Notes: generated from the letters alone by a model not told the origin. A stretch of 64,000 nt of DNA from Helianthus annuus (GCF_002127325.2 NC_035439.2:139067901-139131900); one strand, 5' to 3'. Positions 11,927 through 23,727 are shown, numbered from the stretch's first letter. Translations and numbers: made by a program.

Positions 11927-12563
11927 CACTGTGCTAAACCTACAGTTAAAACCCTACCTAATTTCCAAATCTACAATCTCAAATCCTCAATAGACTCACA
12001 GATGTCCAATTCAGATCAACAAACTCGAAACACAAACCCTAACTTCATCAATCAGATACCAAACATATTAACCGCAAACAGTTACACACAACATATTCAT
12101 AATTGAACTAATCTCATCGTAATTCGATGAGATTAAGAGTTTTTATTGGATAATGTCACTCTGAATTCACGATACAGATGCCATTTATGTATATACAGAT
12201 GAAATTTGATGCCATTTCTGTATGTATACGCATGATTGAAGTGAGTAATTGGTTTACCTGAGAAAATTAGGGATGAATGGAAGAAATTTGGAGCATTTGG
12301 ATGGATGAGTGTTGTAAAAAAAGGGATAATTGTGGTGGTGGAGGTTGGGAACAAACCAGAAGAAGGAAGAGGAAGAAGAGGCTTCTGATTTTTGGATTAT
12401 AAATGGTTACAGAATTTATGAATTCAAGGGATTATATTGTTTGTTTATTTATTGTAGTTAAAATAAATTAGAAGGATAATGGTGACGTGGATCTTACCTG
12501 GATAAAGACATACTAAAATATACCTAAGGTAATATTTTTATGAATATATGAACATGTGTTTAA

Positions 12564-12596
12564 CACTAGTAGATGCCCCGCCCGCATTGCGGGGCA
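12564..12596 (-). other. Helitron-like 3' end (left-arm copy)
   Basis: Read on the - strand: a GC-rich hairpin (GCCCCGCAATGCGGGCGGGGC), a few bases, then CTAGT. That is the layout of plant Helitron 3' termini. A similar hairpin at about 12729-12762 may be a second end. I could not find the matching 5' TC end. Confidence 0.5.
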
Positions 12597-13351
12597 ATGG
12601 TCGAATAATTCTCAATCAATTAAAAAAAGACCACCATAATTTTGCTATGAAAAAACGATGATAAGACCGTAATTTTGGGCTCAGCGCAAAACTGTAATTT
12701 TTCAGGACTAATGAGCCAGTGTTAGGTAGCTAGAGTTATGCGCCGCCCACGTTGCGGGGCGCTAAACCGAGTATTTCTTAGGTTAATAACACGTACGCCT
12801 TTATGTTGGTTAGTTATACATGCTACCTATAACACGATATCAAAAAAGATACATCAAGTTAACCAATTAAAGAAAAACAGTACCATATTTATTATAAAAA
12901 AAAATTTAACTAAAACGACGACAAGCATGGATTTTAGAGTTGGGGGCAAAACAATAATTTGTCAGGATCAATTAGCGAGTGCTAGGCAGCTGTTTGGCAT
13001 GAATAAAAACAAAATTAAGTCAACAAAATAAAATAAAACACTACCATGGTTTTGCCAAAGAAAAAAAAAACGATGGCAAGATTGCAATTTTTAGCGGAGA
13101 TAAAATCGTAATTTTAAAATGGAGGTAAAATAATATTTTGAGCTGAGGGCAAAACCATTTTTTTATTTTGAAATGGGGGCAAAATCGTAATATTTTAGCT
13201 GCGGGCAAATTCGTAATTTTTAGCTGGGGGCAAATTCGTAATTTTAAACTGGGAACCAAATCATAATTTGGCAGGAGAGGTGAGGGCAAAATCATAATTT
13301 TATTTTGAAATGGGGGCAAAGTTGTCGTAAATTTAACCAAGGGGCAAAAGG

Positions 13352-14011
13352 TGTTGATGCAGATTTTGTGTCCGATGCTTGTCGAATAGATTAGTTATTA
13401 TTTTACGCTGAATTTGTAATAGTTAGTGAAACGGTCTATCGAACGTGTATAGACCCGCTCGTTTGAAGTGGTCAAACGAGAGGGTTATTCGGTTGACCGT
13501 GTGTGGTTGCAAGACAAGTTATGGTTGTTTAATGTTGGTGTCGAAGGATAAGGCATCGAAGGATTGTGTATCCTTCGATGAGCTCGAAAGATATCCATCG
13601 AAGGTTGAAGATGGACCTCGAAGGATATGGCATCCTTCGAGGTATGTGTGTATCTTTCGAAAGCTGGATGGTCGACAGATGATCTATCGACCAGTCAGTT
13701 TGATCCTTCGACCGTGCAACCTGTGTTTGGTATAAATACCAACACCTTGTCATTTGCAACACAAGAGTGAGAGCACAAGTGTGTGCAAGAGAGTGATAGG
13801 AGGTTTGAGACCTCACCGGGAGAAATCACCACTTGGTTTCTCCCCGGATGTATACTTCTTTGGTATTAGTTCGGATTCCATGTAATCGGGCCGACTTGTA
13901 ATGTTTACTACCGGATTAATACAAAGTTTGTTTGTTTATCATCTCTTATCTCTTCCATCTTTGAACATGAACATGAAAATCACGGAATCGATCCCGAAAC
14001 ACGGACCTACA
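13352..14011 (+). repeat. 5' LTR of the non-autonomous element
   Basis: 660 bp, TG...CA. The first 350 bp recur at 16091-16440, and the first ~309 bp recur inverted at 16441-16749. Confidence 0.92.
13731..13738 (+). promoter_or_regulatory. LTR TATA box
   Basis: TATAAATA followed by CC, placed as in the LTR of copia element 1. Confidence 0.6.
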
Positions 14012-14013
14012 AT

Positions 14014-14025
14014 TGGTATCAGAGC
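14014..14025 (+). other. Primer-binding site of the non-autonomous element
   Basis: TGGTATCAGAGC two bases after the LTR end. Confidence 0.9.
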
Positions 14026-14304
14026 CATGGTGCCCGATTTAGTAAAACTAACCGTTTACTAAGTCACATGTGCTCTAGATCTGTGATTTTTGTGGGTTTT
14101 TGTTCAAGATGTAAAAATGGTGAAAATGAGAAAAACTCAGATCTGGACCCGAATATTCAGATCTGTGATAAAACGAGTGTTGGGTTTTATGTTTTTCTCT
14201 AAAATACTCAAGTTTTCTTCGTCAAAAATCGTGTACAAAACATTTTCATCAAATTTGCAGATTTACACAGTTGCTGTGTTCTTGATGTTCATATCAGCTT
14301 CATA

Positions 14305-14700
14305 TTTCGAAGGATGTTGTTTTTCCTTTGAAAGATCAGTTGAGATTTTCGAAGGATCATCCAAATTTTCGAAAGGTCAACTTCAGTTCTTGAAAGATCA
14401 GAAAGGAATTCGAAAGGTCATTTTGTGTTTTGAAGGATCATTTATTTTCACGAAGGGTCACCCTAAAAGAATTCGAAAGATCATCTGTCTTTTCGAAAGG
14501 TCATCTAAATTTTCGAAGGGTCAGATCAACAATTTGAAAGATCACCTTTATCCACCTAACAACTTTGAAGGATCACCTTTACTGTTCCACAATTTCGAAG
14601 GATCAAGAATATACTTCGAAGGATCACTTTATATTTCGATAGATCATCTTTCCTCATCAAGAATATATTTCGAAAGGTCATTTTTGTTTCGAAGGATATA
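14305..14700 (+). repeat. TTCGAAGGATC/GAAAGGTCA array in the leader
   Basis: About 20 variants of TTCGAAGGATCA or TTCGAAAGGTCA, mostly in direct orientation, roughly every 15-25 bases. An open frame of 208 codons (14090-14716) runs across it, but it only reads the repeats (FEGS, FERS, FSKGQ) and is probably not a gene. Confidence 0.85.
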
Positions 14701-14716
14701 TTTCGGCCCAAAATGA

Positions 14717-16080
14717 AGAGGTTACGGCCCAGTGCACAAATTTGTTATAATCTTTCATTAACTCATCATATGAGACAAGGTTGTGACATCACCATGACAT
14801 CACAATGATGATGTCATGGTGAGGTGTAAACGGGAATGGGTTTGTGGCACTCCGTGCTTCGCGTGTCGAACTCTGGGGCGCACGACGGAGGAATGTCGTG
14901 ACGTCGGGCTTGAGCCGGACCTAACCGTGTCAAAACCGAGTCGAACCGAGCCGAGTCGCGTCCACACAAGGTGTATCAAAGTGAAAATCTAGCGCCTAAA
15001 GTTATATTTTGCTAGATTTTTCTATTGGGCCCATTTGGTGTGAAATTTTGGGCAAATATTAAAAAAAAAAAAAAAAAAAGGATCCATTGGAACAAAGGTT
15101 TTTGATGCAGAGTGGGGTCGGGTATTTGCGGAGTTGATCTGAATCGCGCTCCTAATATCAAAGTCAAAATTCGTATGGGTTTGGGAGCGCGCGGGATGAT
15201 GCGGGATGATGAAAACAAGAGATGATGAAAACTTGATGTTTGAAAAATTGTGGGGTAGTCACGGTTACCGATGCAATGGCAAAAATGGTGACGCGACTAT
15301 TATGGGCCAAAAACAACACGATATGTTCGCTTCCGCGCATCAGTATTTATGATTGTTACCGGTTATTCGGAAATGTTCGAAAGGATTTTGTTTATTGTCA
15401 TATTCTCGCATTTGAAGACGAACGCATGAACCTGGAACGTCTATACCGGTCCTAACGAGTTCACAAAGTCTTTGGTCTTTGGGGGGATACAAGTCAGATC
15501 CTACGGGGTACCAGGGGACGTTCTTATTCAACTAGATTATGCAAAGAAGAAAGTCATGTTCGTGAATTTTCGGAACCGAGAACATTCAATGAAGATTGAT
15601 GACAGTTCCGCTCAGTGGAGGGAATTGGTGAACATTTGACGACAGTTTCTTTGAAGTGGAAAGAATCTGTTAAGGTTTAGAGATTTTACCAAAGAAATGG
15701 GGGGGATAAAAATTTTCATATGTTGAATTTCTTCGGTATTTCTTCGGTAAATTTCTAAACGCAATCATAGGTGGTAGAGTTTGTGATTTTCATGTTTGAA
15801 GATCAAGACTTGATGCAGTTGTTTAAGAATGGAACCCTTATCATATGCCGGTTGGAGTATTGGAAGATCAGCGGAAGATCGGTCAATTGAGCCTTTTGAG
15901 GAAATTGCACAACACTCAACACGGATACGCGTACTTTGAGGGGGAAATATTATACAATGAGCATCAGGATACTACTTACCTGGATCATCGGTCAAGGGGG
16001 AATTTGTCTACACAGAGAAGATGAATACTTGGCTGAAGATCGATTGCAGTTGCATTTTCAGCATTCGACAGCAACGGACA
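14717..16080 (+). other. Interior of the non-autonomous element, no coding domain recognised
   Basis: A TGATGTCATGGTGA inverted repeat lies near 14790-14820, and there is an A-tract at 15061-15079. Frames up to about 70 codons (for example 15240-15455) show no family I know. Confidence 0.5.
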
Positions 16081-16090
16081 AGGGGGAATT
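16081..16090 (+). other. Polypurine tract of the non-autonomous element
   Basis: AGGGGGAATT directly before TGTTGATGCA of the 3' LTR. Confidence 0.8.
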
Positions 16091-16440
16091 TGTTGATGCA
16101 GATTTTGTGTCCGATGCTTGTCGAATAGATTAGTTATTATTTTACGCTGAATTTGTAATAGTTAGTGAAACGGTCTATCGAACGTGTATAGACCCGCTCG
16201 TTTGAAGTGGTCAAACGAGAGGGTTATTCGGTTGACCGTGTGTGGTTGCAAGACAAGTTATGGTTGTTTAATGTTGGTGTCGAAGGATAAGGCATCGAAG
16301 GATTGTGTATCCTTCGATGAGCTCGAAAGATATCCATCGAAGGTTGAAGATGGACCTCGAAGGATATGGCATCCTTCGAGGTATGTGTGTATCTTTCGAA
16401 AGCTGGATGGTCGACAGATGATCTATCGACCAGTCAGTTT
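16091..16440 (+). repeat. Truncated 3' LTR at palindrome centre
   Basis: First 350 bp of the LTR. At about 16440 the sequence turns back on itself (CAGTCAGTTT then TCGAAAGATACACAC), losing the rest of the LTR. Confidence 0.9.
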
Positions 16441-17507
16441 TCGAAAGATACACACATACCTCGAAGGATGCCATATCCTTCGAGGTCCATCTTCAACCTT
16501 CGATGGATATCTTTCGAGCTCATCGAAGGATACACAATCCTTCGATGCCTTATCCTTCGACACCAACATTAAACAACCATAACTTGTCTTGCAACCACAC
16601 ACGGTCAACCGAATAACCCTCTCGTTTGACCACTTCAAACGAGCGGGTCTATACACGTTCGATAGACCGTTTCACTAACTATTACAAATTCAGCGTAAAA
16701 TAATAACTAATCTATTCGACAAGCATCGGACACAAAATCTGCATCAACACCTTTTGCCCCTTGGTTAAATTTACGACAACTTTGCCCCCATTTCAAAATA
16801 AAATTATGATTTTGCCCTCACCTCTCCTGCCAAATTATGATTTGGTTCCCAGTTTAAAATTACGAATTTGCCCCCAGCTAAAAATTACGAATTTGCCCGC
16901 AGCTAAAATATTACGATTTTGCCCCCATTTCAAAATAAAAAAATGGTTTTGCCCTCAGCTCAAAATATTATTTTACCTCCATTTTAAAATTACGATTTTA
17001 TCTCCGCTAAAAATTGCAATCTTGCCATCGTTTTTTTTTTCTTTGGCAAAACCATGGTAGTGTTTTATTTTATTTTGTTGACTTAATTTTGTTTTTATTC
17101 ATGCCAAACAGCTGCCTAGCACTCGCTAATTGATCCTGACAAATTATTGTTTTGCCCCCAACTCTAAAATCCATGCTTGTCGTCGTTTTAGTTAATTTTT
17201 TTTTTTTATAATAAATATGGTACTGTTTTTCTTTAATTGGTTAACTTGATGTATCTTTTATGATATCGTGTTATAGGTAGCATGTATAACTAACCAACAT
17301 AAAGGCGTACGTGTTATTAACCTAAGAAATACTCGGTTTAGCGCCCCGCAACGTGGGCGGCGCATAACTCTAGCTACCTAACACTGGCTCATTAGTCCTG
17401 AAAAATTACAGTTTTGCGCTGAGCCCAAAATTACGGTCTTATCATCGTTTTTTCATAGCAAAATTATGGTGGTCTTTTTTTAATTGATTGAGAATTATTC
17501 GACCATT

Positions 17508-17538
17508 GCCCCGCAATGCGGGCGGGGCATCTACTAGT
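17508..17538 (+). other. Helitron-like 3' end (right-arm copy)
   Basis: GCCCCGCAATGCGGGCGGGGC hairpin, short spacer, then CTAGT on the + strand. Mirror of 12564-12596. Confidence 0.5.
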
Positions 17539-17689
17539 GTTAAACACATGTTCATATATTCATAAAAATATTACCTTAGGTATATTTTAGTATGTCTTTA
17601 TCCAGGTAAGATCCACGTCACCATTATCCTTCTAATTTATTTTAACTACAATAAATAAACAAACAATATAATCCCTTGAATTCATAAAT

Positions 17690-18186
17690 TCTGTAACCAT
17701 TTATAATCCAAAAATCAGAAGCCTCTTCTTCCTCTTCCTTCTTCTTCTAGTTTGTTCCCAATCTCCACCACCACAATTATCCCCTTTTTTACAAACCCTC
17801 ATCCTTCCAAATGCTCCATATTTCTTCCATTCATCCCTAATTTTCTCAGGTAAACCAATTACTCACTTCAATCATGCGTATACATACAGAAACGGCATCA
17901 AATTTCATCTGTATATACAGAAATGGCATCTGTATCGTGAATTCAGATTGATATTATCCAATAAAAACTCCTAATCTCATCGAATTGCGATGAGATTAGT
18001 TCAATTATGAATATGCTGTATGTACTGTTTGCGGTTAATATGTTTGGTATCTGATTGATGAAGTTAGGGTTTGTGTTTCGAGTTTGTTGATCTGAATTGG
18101 ACATCTGTGAGTGTGTTTAGGATTTGAGATTGTAGATTTGGAAATTAGGTAGGGTTTAAAGTTTTAACTGTAGGTTTAGCACAGTG
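17690..18186 (+). promoter_or_regulatory. SAMTL promoter/5' UTR, probably with a 5' UTR intron
   Basis: A pyrimidine-rich CCTCTTCTTCCTCTTCC stretch near 17721 looks like a plant 5' UTR. A consensus donor TTTTCTCAG|GTAAACC near 17848 and an acceptor-like TTTAACTGTAG near 18173 suggest a ~320-bp intron ending 14 bases before the ATG. Transcript data would be needed to fix the start. The whole block is duplicated in inverse orientation at 11927-12430. Confidence 0.45.
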
Positions 18187-21100
18187 ATGGTGACTGTGAA
18201 CGGTAATGATCCGTTGGAGCCGTTTTTTAACTCGGTTGAGCTTGTGAAACATGTGTTTGGTCCAATAGAATCCGGTTTTAGGAAAGCTGCAAAGGAGTTT
18301 GAGCATAGCTGGCCTGGTAGAAAGAATGGGCGTAAAACCGGAGCAAACGGTAACCTTGAATTATTTGGTGTGGTTAGTGATGAGAGAAAGAACGGTTTAT
18401 CGACTAACGTGTGGTTTAAGAACGATGCTGGTGGTAACGAGCTTAAGGTTGATAGGTTCAAGAAAGAGTTAGATGTGCAGGATTGCGGTAAAGAGGATGG
18501 AAGTTGTGTTAACTGCATGCAGTTTGTGGTCACTTGGTCTTTGCTGGTTAGTAGTTTTGTTCAGGCGGTTCCGGTCCCGTTCAGAAACGGTAAAAAGAAG
18601 CTACAGAAAAAGACCAACGGAACCAAGCGTGATAAGTTTTCTAGAGATAGAAATGATATTATGGCTAAAGGAGCATTCACAGAAAGTATTTCCGGTGAAA
18701 GAAAGCGAACAAATTTGGAAAGTGAGCTGGTTTCGGTGTCATGTGAGGAAACTTTGAAAACTAAAGATGAACATGGTTTGTCGGTTGAGCATTTTATCGG
18801 GTTTGTTCTTGATCAACTTGCTCAAAATCTACATAAGTTTGAGTTAGGTGTACAAGAAAGCGGAAGTGAGAAATGGGACGTACCTACGGTTCCTCCCTTG
18901 AAGGCTGTTGGTAGTATTTTGGAAAGTAAAAAATCCGATTTGAACGGCTTTTTGGGGAACTTGAAGTTTGCGAGAGTTGGAGGTGTACCATCGGGTATTG
19001 TCGACATGACGTCTCCTGTTAAGGATGACAGTGATGATACCGTTAGGTCAAGTGTTACTGAAGAGAATGTTAGCAGCTTCCCGCAGAAGATGGCTAATGG
19101 TTTGCTAAGTATTCCGTTATCAAATGTTGAGCGTTTAAGATCCACTTTGTCTACCGTTTCATTGACTGAGTTAATCGAGCTTGTACCGCAGTTAGGACGG
19201 GCAACTAAAGAACATCCTGATAAGAAGAAACTTTTTTCGGTCCAAGATTTCTTCAGATACACAGAGGCAGAAGGTACATCTCTTTAGCACATGATCATAC
19301 TGTATACATGTATTATAACGAAAAATATACATTATACATGCAGGAAGGAGATTCTTTGAGGAGTTAGATAGAGACGGTGACGGACAAGTAACGCTAGAAG
19401 ATCTCGAGGTTGCTATTAAAAAGAGAAAGCTTCCTAAAAGATACGCGCATGAAATGTTGCGTCGCACAAGACGGCACTTGTTTTCAAAATCATTCGGCTG
19501 GAAACAGTTTTTATCTTTAATGGAACAGAAAGAACCGACAATCCTTAGAGCTTACACTACTCTTTGTTTAACCAAATCCGGAACGCTGCAAAAAAGTGAA
19601 ATTTTAGAATCGTTAAAGAACGCAGGTCTTCCCGCAAACGAAGATAATGCGGTTGCCATGATGCGGTTTCTCAGATCCGACACTGAAGAATCAATTTCGT
19701 ATGGTCATTTCAGAAACTTTATGCTTCTTCTCCCATCCGACCAGCTTCAAGAGGACCCACGGTAAATATTGTGCTGACGGGCCCCTCGTACAAAAAATGT
19801 TATTTCGTTAAACTTGTTTAACTATTCGTTATAAATGCAGAAACTTATGGTTTCAAGCTGCCACTGTTGTGGCAGTGGCACCGCCAGTGGAAGTGCCTAC
19901 CGGAAGTGTATTAAAGTCTGCGTTAGCAGGCGGTCTTGCTTGTGCGTTATCTACATCTGTAATGCACCCTATTGACACAATTAAGGTAAGTTATTATGTT
20001 TATCGAGTCATACTTGATCTGTTCCCCGACAAGTTGCCTGATCTAGCTTTTGAAAATTAAAATGGTTTATTCAGTTTTCTTGTGTGTTATTGCACATCAG
20101 ACTCGAGTACAAGCTTCAACGCTTAGTTTCCCGCAAATGATTGCAAAACTTCCAGAACTTGGATTTCGTGGAGTATACAGAGGCTCTGTTCCTGCAATTA
20201 TAGGACAATTTTCAAGGTTCACATTCATTTCCTTAAGAGTAAAAATGCCATTTTTGTCCATGAGGTTTGGCCAGTTTTGTGACTTTCGTCCAAAGGTTTG
20301 TTTTTCCGAATCTGGATCCAAAAGGTTTGAAATCTTGCCATTTTCATCCGGTTCGTTAACTCCATCCATTTTTCTCCGTTAAGTCAGGGATATTTCCGTC
20401 TTTTTTGTTAGCTTAACGGGCAATTCGGTCCTTTTCAGGGGTATTCGGTCTTTTTACATAAAGTGAAAAAGACCAAATTGCCCTTTAAGTTAGCAAAAAA
20501 TACGGAAATACCACTGACTTAACGGAGAAAAATGGATGGAGTTAACGGGCCAGATGAAAATGGCAAGATTTTAAACCTTTTGGATCTAGACACGGAAAAA
20601 CAAACCTTTGGTTGAAAGTCGCAAAACTGGCTAAATCTCATGGATGAAAATGGCATTTTACTCTTTCCTTTTTTATATACTTTTATTTTCTGGCATACAA
20701 ATCATTTGATTAACATTTAATGTAGCCATGGATTACGGACCGGAATCTTTGAAGCAAGTAAGATCGTGTTGATAAACGTTGCTCCAACACTTCCAGACCT
20801 ACAAGTAAACAATAATTATATCATCATTTTTTTCTTATTTATGTATGTGGTTATGATGATATAATATGATGCGTATTTCTTTATATTATCCAGGTACAAT
20901 CTGTAGCATCATTTTGTAGCACGGTTTTAGGAACCGCAGTTAGAATTCCGTGTGAAGTATTGAAGCAGAGGTTACAGGCCGGCATATTTAACAACGTAGG
21001 GGAAGCAATCATCTGCACATGGCAACAAGATGGTCCCACCGGTTTCTTCCGTGGGACCGGTGCTACTTTATGTCGGGAAGTCCCGTTTTATGTTGCGGGC

Positions 21101-22015
21101 ATGGGACTTTATGGAGAGTCTAAAAAGGTAATTTTCGTTTTGAGTAAAATGCCATTGTCGTCCCCGAGGTTTGGCCAGTTTTGCAACTTTCGTCCAAAGG
21201 TTTGTTTTTCCGCATCTGGATCCCAAAGGTTTAGAATCTTGCCATTTTCATCCGGCTCGTTAACTCCGTCTATTTTTCTTCGTTAAGTCAGTGGTATTTC
21301 CGTCTTTTTTGTTAACTTAAAGGGCAATTCGGTCTTTTTTACTTAAGTACTCACTTGTACATTATGATAAATGCTTGTACATAAAGTGAAAAAGACCGAA
21401 TTGCCCTTTAAGTTAACAAAAAGGACTAAAATACCCCCGACTTGACGGAGAACAATGGATGGAGTTAACGAGCCGGATGAAAATGGCAAGATTTCAAACC
21501 TTTTGTATCCAGATGTGGAAAAACAAACCTTTGGACGAAAGTCGCAAAACTGGCCAAACCTCAGGGACGAAAGTGACATTTTACTCTTTCTTTTTTTTAC
21601 ATTTCTAGATATATGTTTACAAAGTTTAGCATCATTTGTATGAAGTTTCGAAATGAAAATTCAGGTTGTTCAGCAAGCTCTGGGACGGGAACTTGAACCA
21701 TGGGAGACAATTGCGGTTGGAGCTATATCCGGTGGTCTGGCCGCAGTCACAACAACACCCTTTGACGTGATGAAAACTAGAATGATGACTGCACCTCCAG
21801 GGCGACCCGTGTCGATGTCGATGATTGCGTTATCTATTCTTCGTCATGAGGGCCCACTTGGATTATTTAAGGGGGCTATACCTAGGTTCTTCTGGATCGC
21901 ACCACTCGGTGCTATGAACTTTGCAGGCTATGAGCTCATGAAAAATGCGATGTCTAAAACCGAAGAGCAGCAGACTCTAGAACAGCAAGCGACCGAGCAG
22001 CTTTCGCAGAAGTAG
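18187..22015 (+). CDS. SAMTL: SAMTL-like mitochondrial carrier family protein with EF-hand (S-adenosylmethionine transporter-like)
   Basis: Seven coding exons inferred from GT-AG borders: 18187-19273, 19344-19761, 19841-19985, 20101-20216, 20726-20804, 20894-21127, 21665-22015. All phases join cleanly to give 809 residues, close to the long plant SAMTL-type carriers I recall. Residues 1-362 form a long N-terminal extension with a hydrophobic stretch near 105-128. An EF-hand-like loop (DRDGDGQVTLED) sits at 371-382. The carrier domain has three repeats with signature PIDTIK (545-550), PCEVLK (634-639) and PFDVMK (725-730). Carriers of this group move small metabolites across an organelle inner membrane; SAM as substrate, and plastid location, are inferred from family resemblance only. 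The EF-hand suggests calcium sensing. The first methionine at 18187 is chosen because it also begins the inverted copy. The two longest introns each hold a foldback MITE. Confidence 0.92.
20237..20663. mobile_element. Foldback MITE in SAMTL intron 4
   Basis: 427 bp that fold end to end. It starts GAGTAAAAATGCCATTTTTG and ends with the inverse (...AATGGCATTTTACTC). Flanks TTTCCTTAA and TTTCCTTTT may be a degraded 9-bp target duplication, which would fit a MULE-type element. Subtracting it leaves an intron of about 75-80 bp, like the gene's other introns. Confidence 0.8.
21142..21586. mobile_element. Foldback MITE in SAMTL intron 6, same family
   Basis: 445 bp with the same ends (GAGTAAAATGCC... 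and ...ACATTTTACTC) and the same interior phrases (GAGGTTTGGCCAGTTTTG). Flanks TTTCGTTTT and TTTCTTTTT match at 8 of 9 bases. Confidence 0.8.
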
Positions 22016-23727
22016 TAAGATTTCGTTTTATTTGTACCGATGGCATGTGAACGCTACGAGGAAGTTTTGAACGTTTTCCATGGTTAAGTGACGACATGTG
22101 CCACGAATTTTAATTGCTAGACATCTCCATGCTGTTTTGGACAGTCGGACGGTCGATTATAGGATGTTAGGACTGCTACTTATTTCATGGAAATAGCGAT
22201 CTTTTTGTTTCAAATGTTTTTGTACTTATGATTCGCGTTATACCTATGTAGTTGTGAACACTTATGTCACTAAAAAGATCTCTTTAGCCACCATGATTAC
22301 ATTGATCGAGTAAACCACATAAATACATGCATGTGCTAAGTTACTCTTTAGTTCATGTTATGTGTTTCTTCGTTCGTGTGCATTTGAGAGATCATGTATT
22401 CGTATTTGGCAAGTGTTTGGACTTCGTTTTCCTAACAACGCCAAGGGGAACACCTTTTGAGCACATACTTGGAGGGCGTTTGGTTCATCGAAATGCAATG
22501 GATTTTCGTTCATAGCTAATAAAACTCCCCTAATGAGTTCATGGCATGACGAAACCAGTAATCCATATTGATAATGTAACGGAATGGATAGACCTCAAAC
22601 AACTGAGGGAGCCGTCTGCTATTGGCAATCCAAAAGGTTCTTAAATGGATAGCTAAGCAATGGTGGTGGGAGAGAAGATAGCATTACTACATTAGTGCTT
22701 ATGTGGCGGGATTGTGGCTAAGTACAAGAGAGCGGTCATGGGCGGACCCATGGTGACCCCATGAGGGGCAGCCGCGCACCCTAATATTTTCTTTAGTATT
22801 TCTACTCGTTAAACATGGTATAGTGGAATTGTAAATAACTACCCTCTACATGCATAACTAAGATAAATGCTTAAAAGCATGAAAATAAACGTGGGTTGGT
22901 ATGGTGGGTTTGCATGGAAGACGTGACCCTATTCCGATCAGAGACCAAGTGACCAACTCCGACGATTTTCGGCCCTACCCCGCTTGTTCTAAAACTCTCG
23001 AATATGAAAAAGCCTTAATTAGACATGTCCCTATAGATGATGTTATGGCTAGATTTCAAAAAAAAAAAAAAAAAAATGTAAACCCGTAGAAAACAACTTT
23101 AGATATATTGTAGTTTCTGAAGGTAATGTATTGACGTTCGGCGTACTATTGTTAATTATATGAAATTCAGTTTGATTATCTTTTTTTACATGACCCAAGT
23201 CAATCCGACCCAAACTGACCCGAAACAAAAATATATTATATAGCAATAGACAAACGACTGCTAAAAATTTCCGCCCCCATAAAAATTTTTCTTAGGTTTG
23301 CCTCTAAGTGTGGTAGCGAAGATGTTCGAGGACTCACAACTAAAGTTAGATGTTGGATCAATTTGCTTGAAGATGGCAAAAGGGTAGAGAACAATGATCT
23401 TTATCCCGACAGGGTAACATTTAGCCGTAGAAATATATGCTGCTCCATTCATTCGGGTGTCAAAATTCAAAGGGGAAGACAAGACAGTTGCGCTCAAGTT
23501 GGTGCGTTGAAGTCAAATGTTCGATGGGTGTGCATGTTTTGGTGGTGGGAGATGTGACAAACTAAATGTTTTGAAGACGCTAGGGTTTACTTGCTACTCC
23601 TAGAACTCATCGGGGAGAGCCTCAATGATTAAGAGAAGTCATGCAATGGAAGTGCTTGCACGTCCCCCGTACCATTAGTCGAGTTGTGACAGACCATAAT
23701 TAATCCATGACATGACGAAACTAGTAA
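22016..23727. other. 3' flank of SAMTL and intergenic DNA
   Basis: The first few hundred bases are probably 3' UTR. Beyond it are short frames and fragments of repeats (GGAGGGCGTTTGGTTCATCG at 22469 resembles a MITE end). An A-run lies at 23060-23076. No gene is supported. Confidence 0.4.

Larger units (their letters stand above)
11757..13351 (-). repeat. Left arm of a large inverted repeat (SAMTL 5' region, inverted)
   Basis: Reverse complement of about 16750-18355. It carries the promoter, 5' UTR, first codons of SAMTL and a Helitron end. By eye the outer, coding part differs at about 5 of 168 bases, whereas the inner 0.8 kb differs at only a few positions. The arm is bounded by the copia 3' LTR on the left and the second LTR element on the right. 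Confidence 0.92.
13352..16440 (+). mobile_element. Non-autonomous LTR retrotransposon (LARD-like), 3' LTR truncated
   Basis: The 5' LTR (13352-14011) begins TGTTGATGCA, ends ACCTACA and is followed by TGGTATCAGAGCC. A polypurine AGGGGGAATT at 16081 precedes a 350-bp piece of 3' LTR (16091-16440). The 2.1-kb interior has no gag, protease, integrase or RT motif. LTR ends, TATAAATACC box and TCGAAGGAT repeats match copia element 1, so it is probably a Sirevirus-derived passenger that uses another element's proteins. The 3' LTR is cut at the palindrome centre. Confidence 0.85.
16441..18355 (+). repeat. Right arm of the large inverted repeat
   Basis: It begins with ~309 bp of inverted LTR (16441-16749) and continues through repeat-rich DNA, a Helitron-like end, the SAMTL promoter/5' UTR and the first codons. 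It is the mirror of 11757-13660. This arm connects to the complete gene, so it is likely the ancestral side. Confidence 0.92.

Noticed and set aside
14090..14716. 208-codon frame in the non-autonomous retroelement
   Set aside because: It reads through the TTCGAAGGATC array, giving FEGS/FERS repeats; it matches no known protein.
16184..16582. 132-codon frame across the palindrome centre
   Set aside because: Made of LTR and its inverse; an artefact of the inverted junction.
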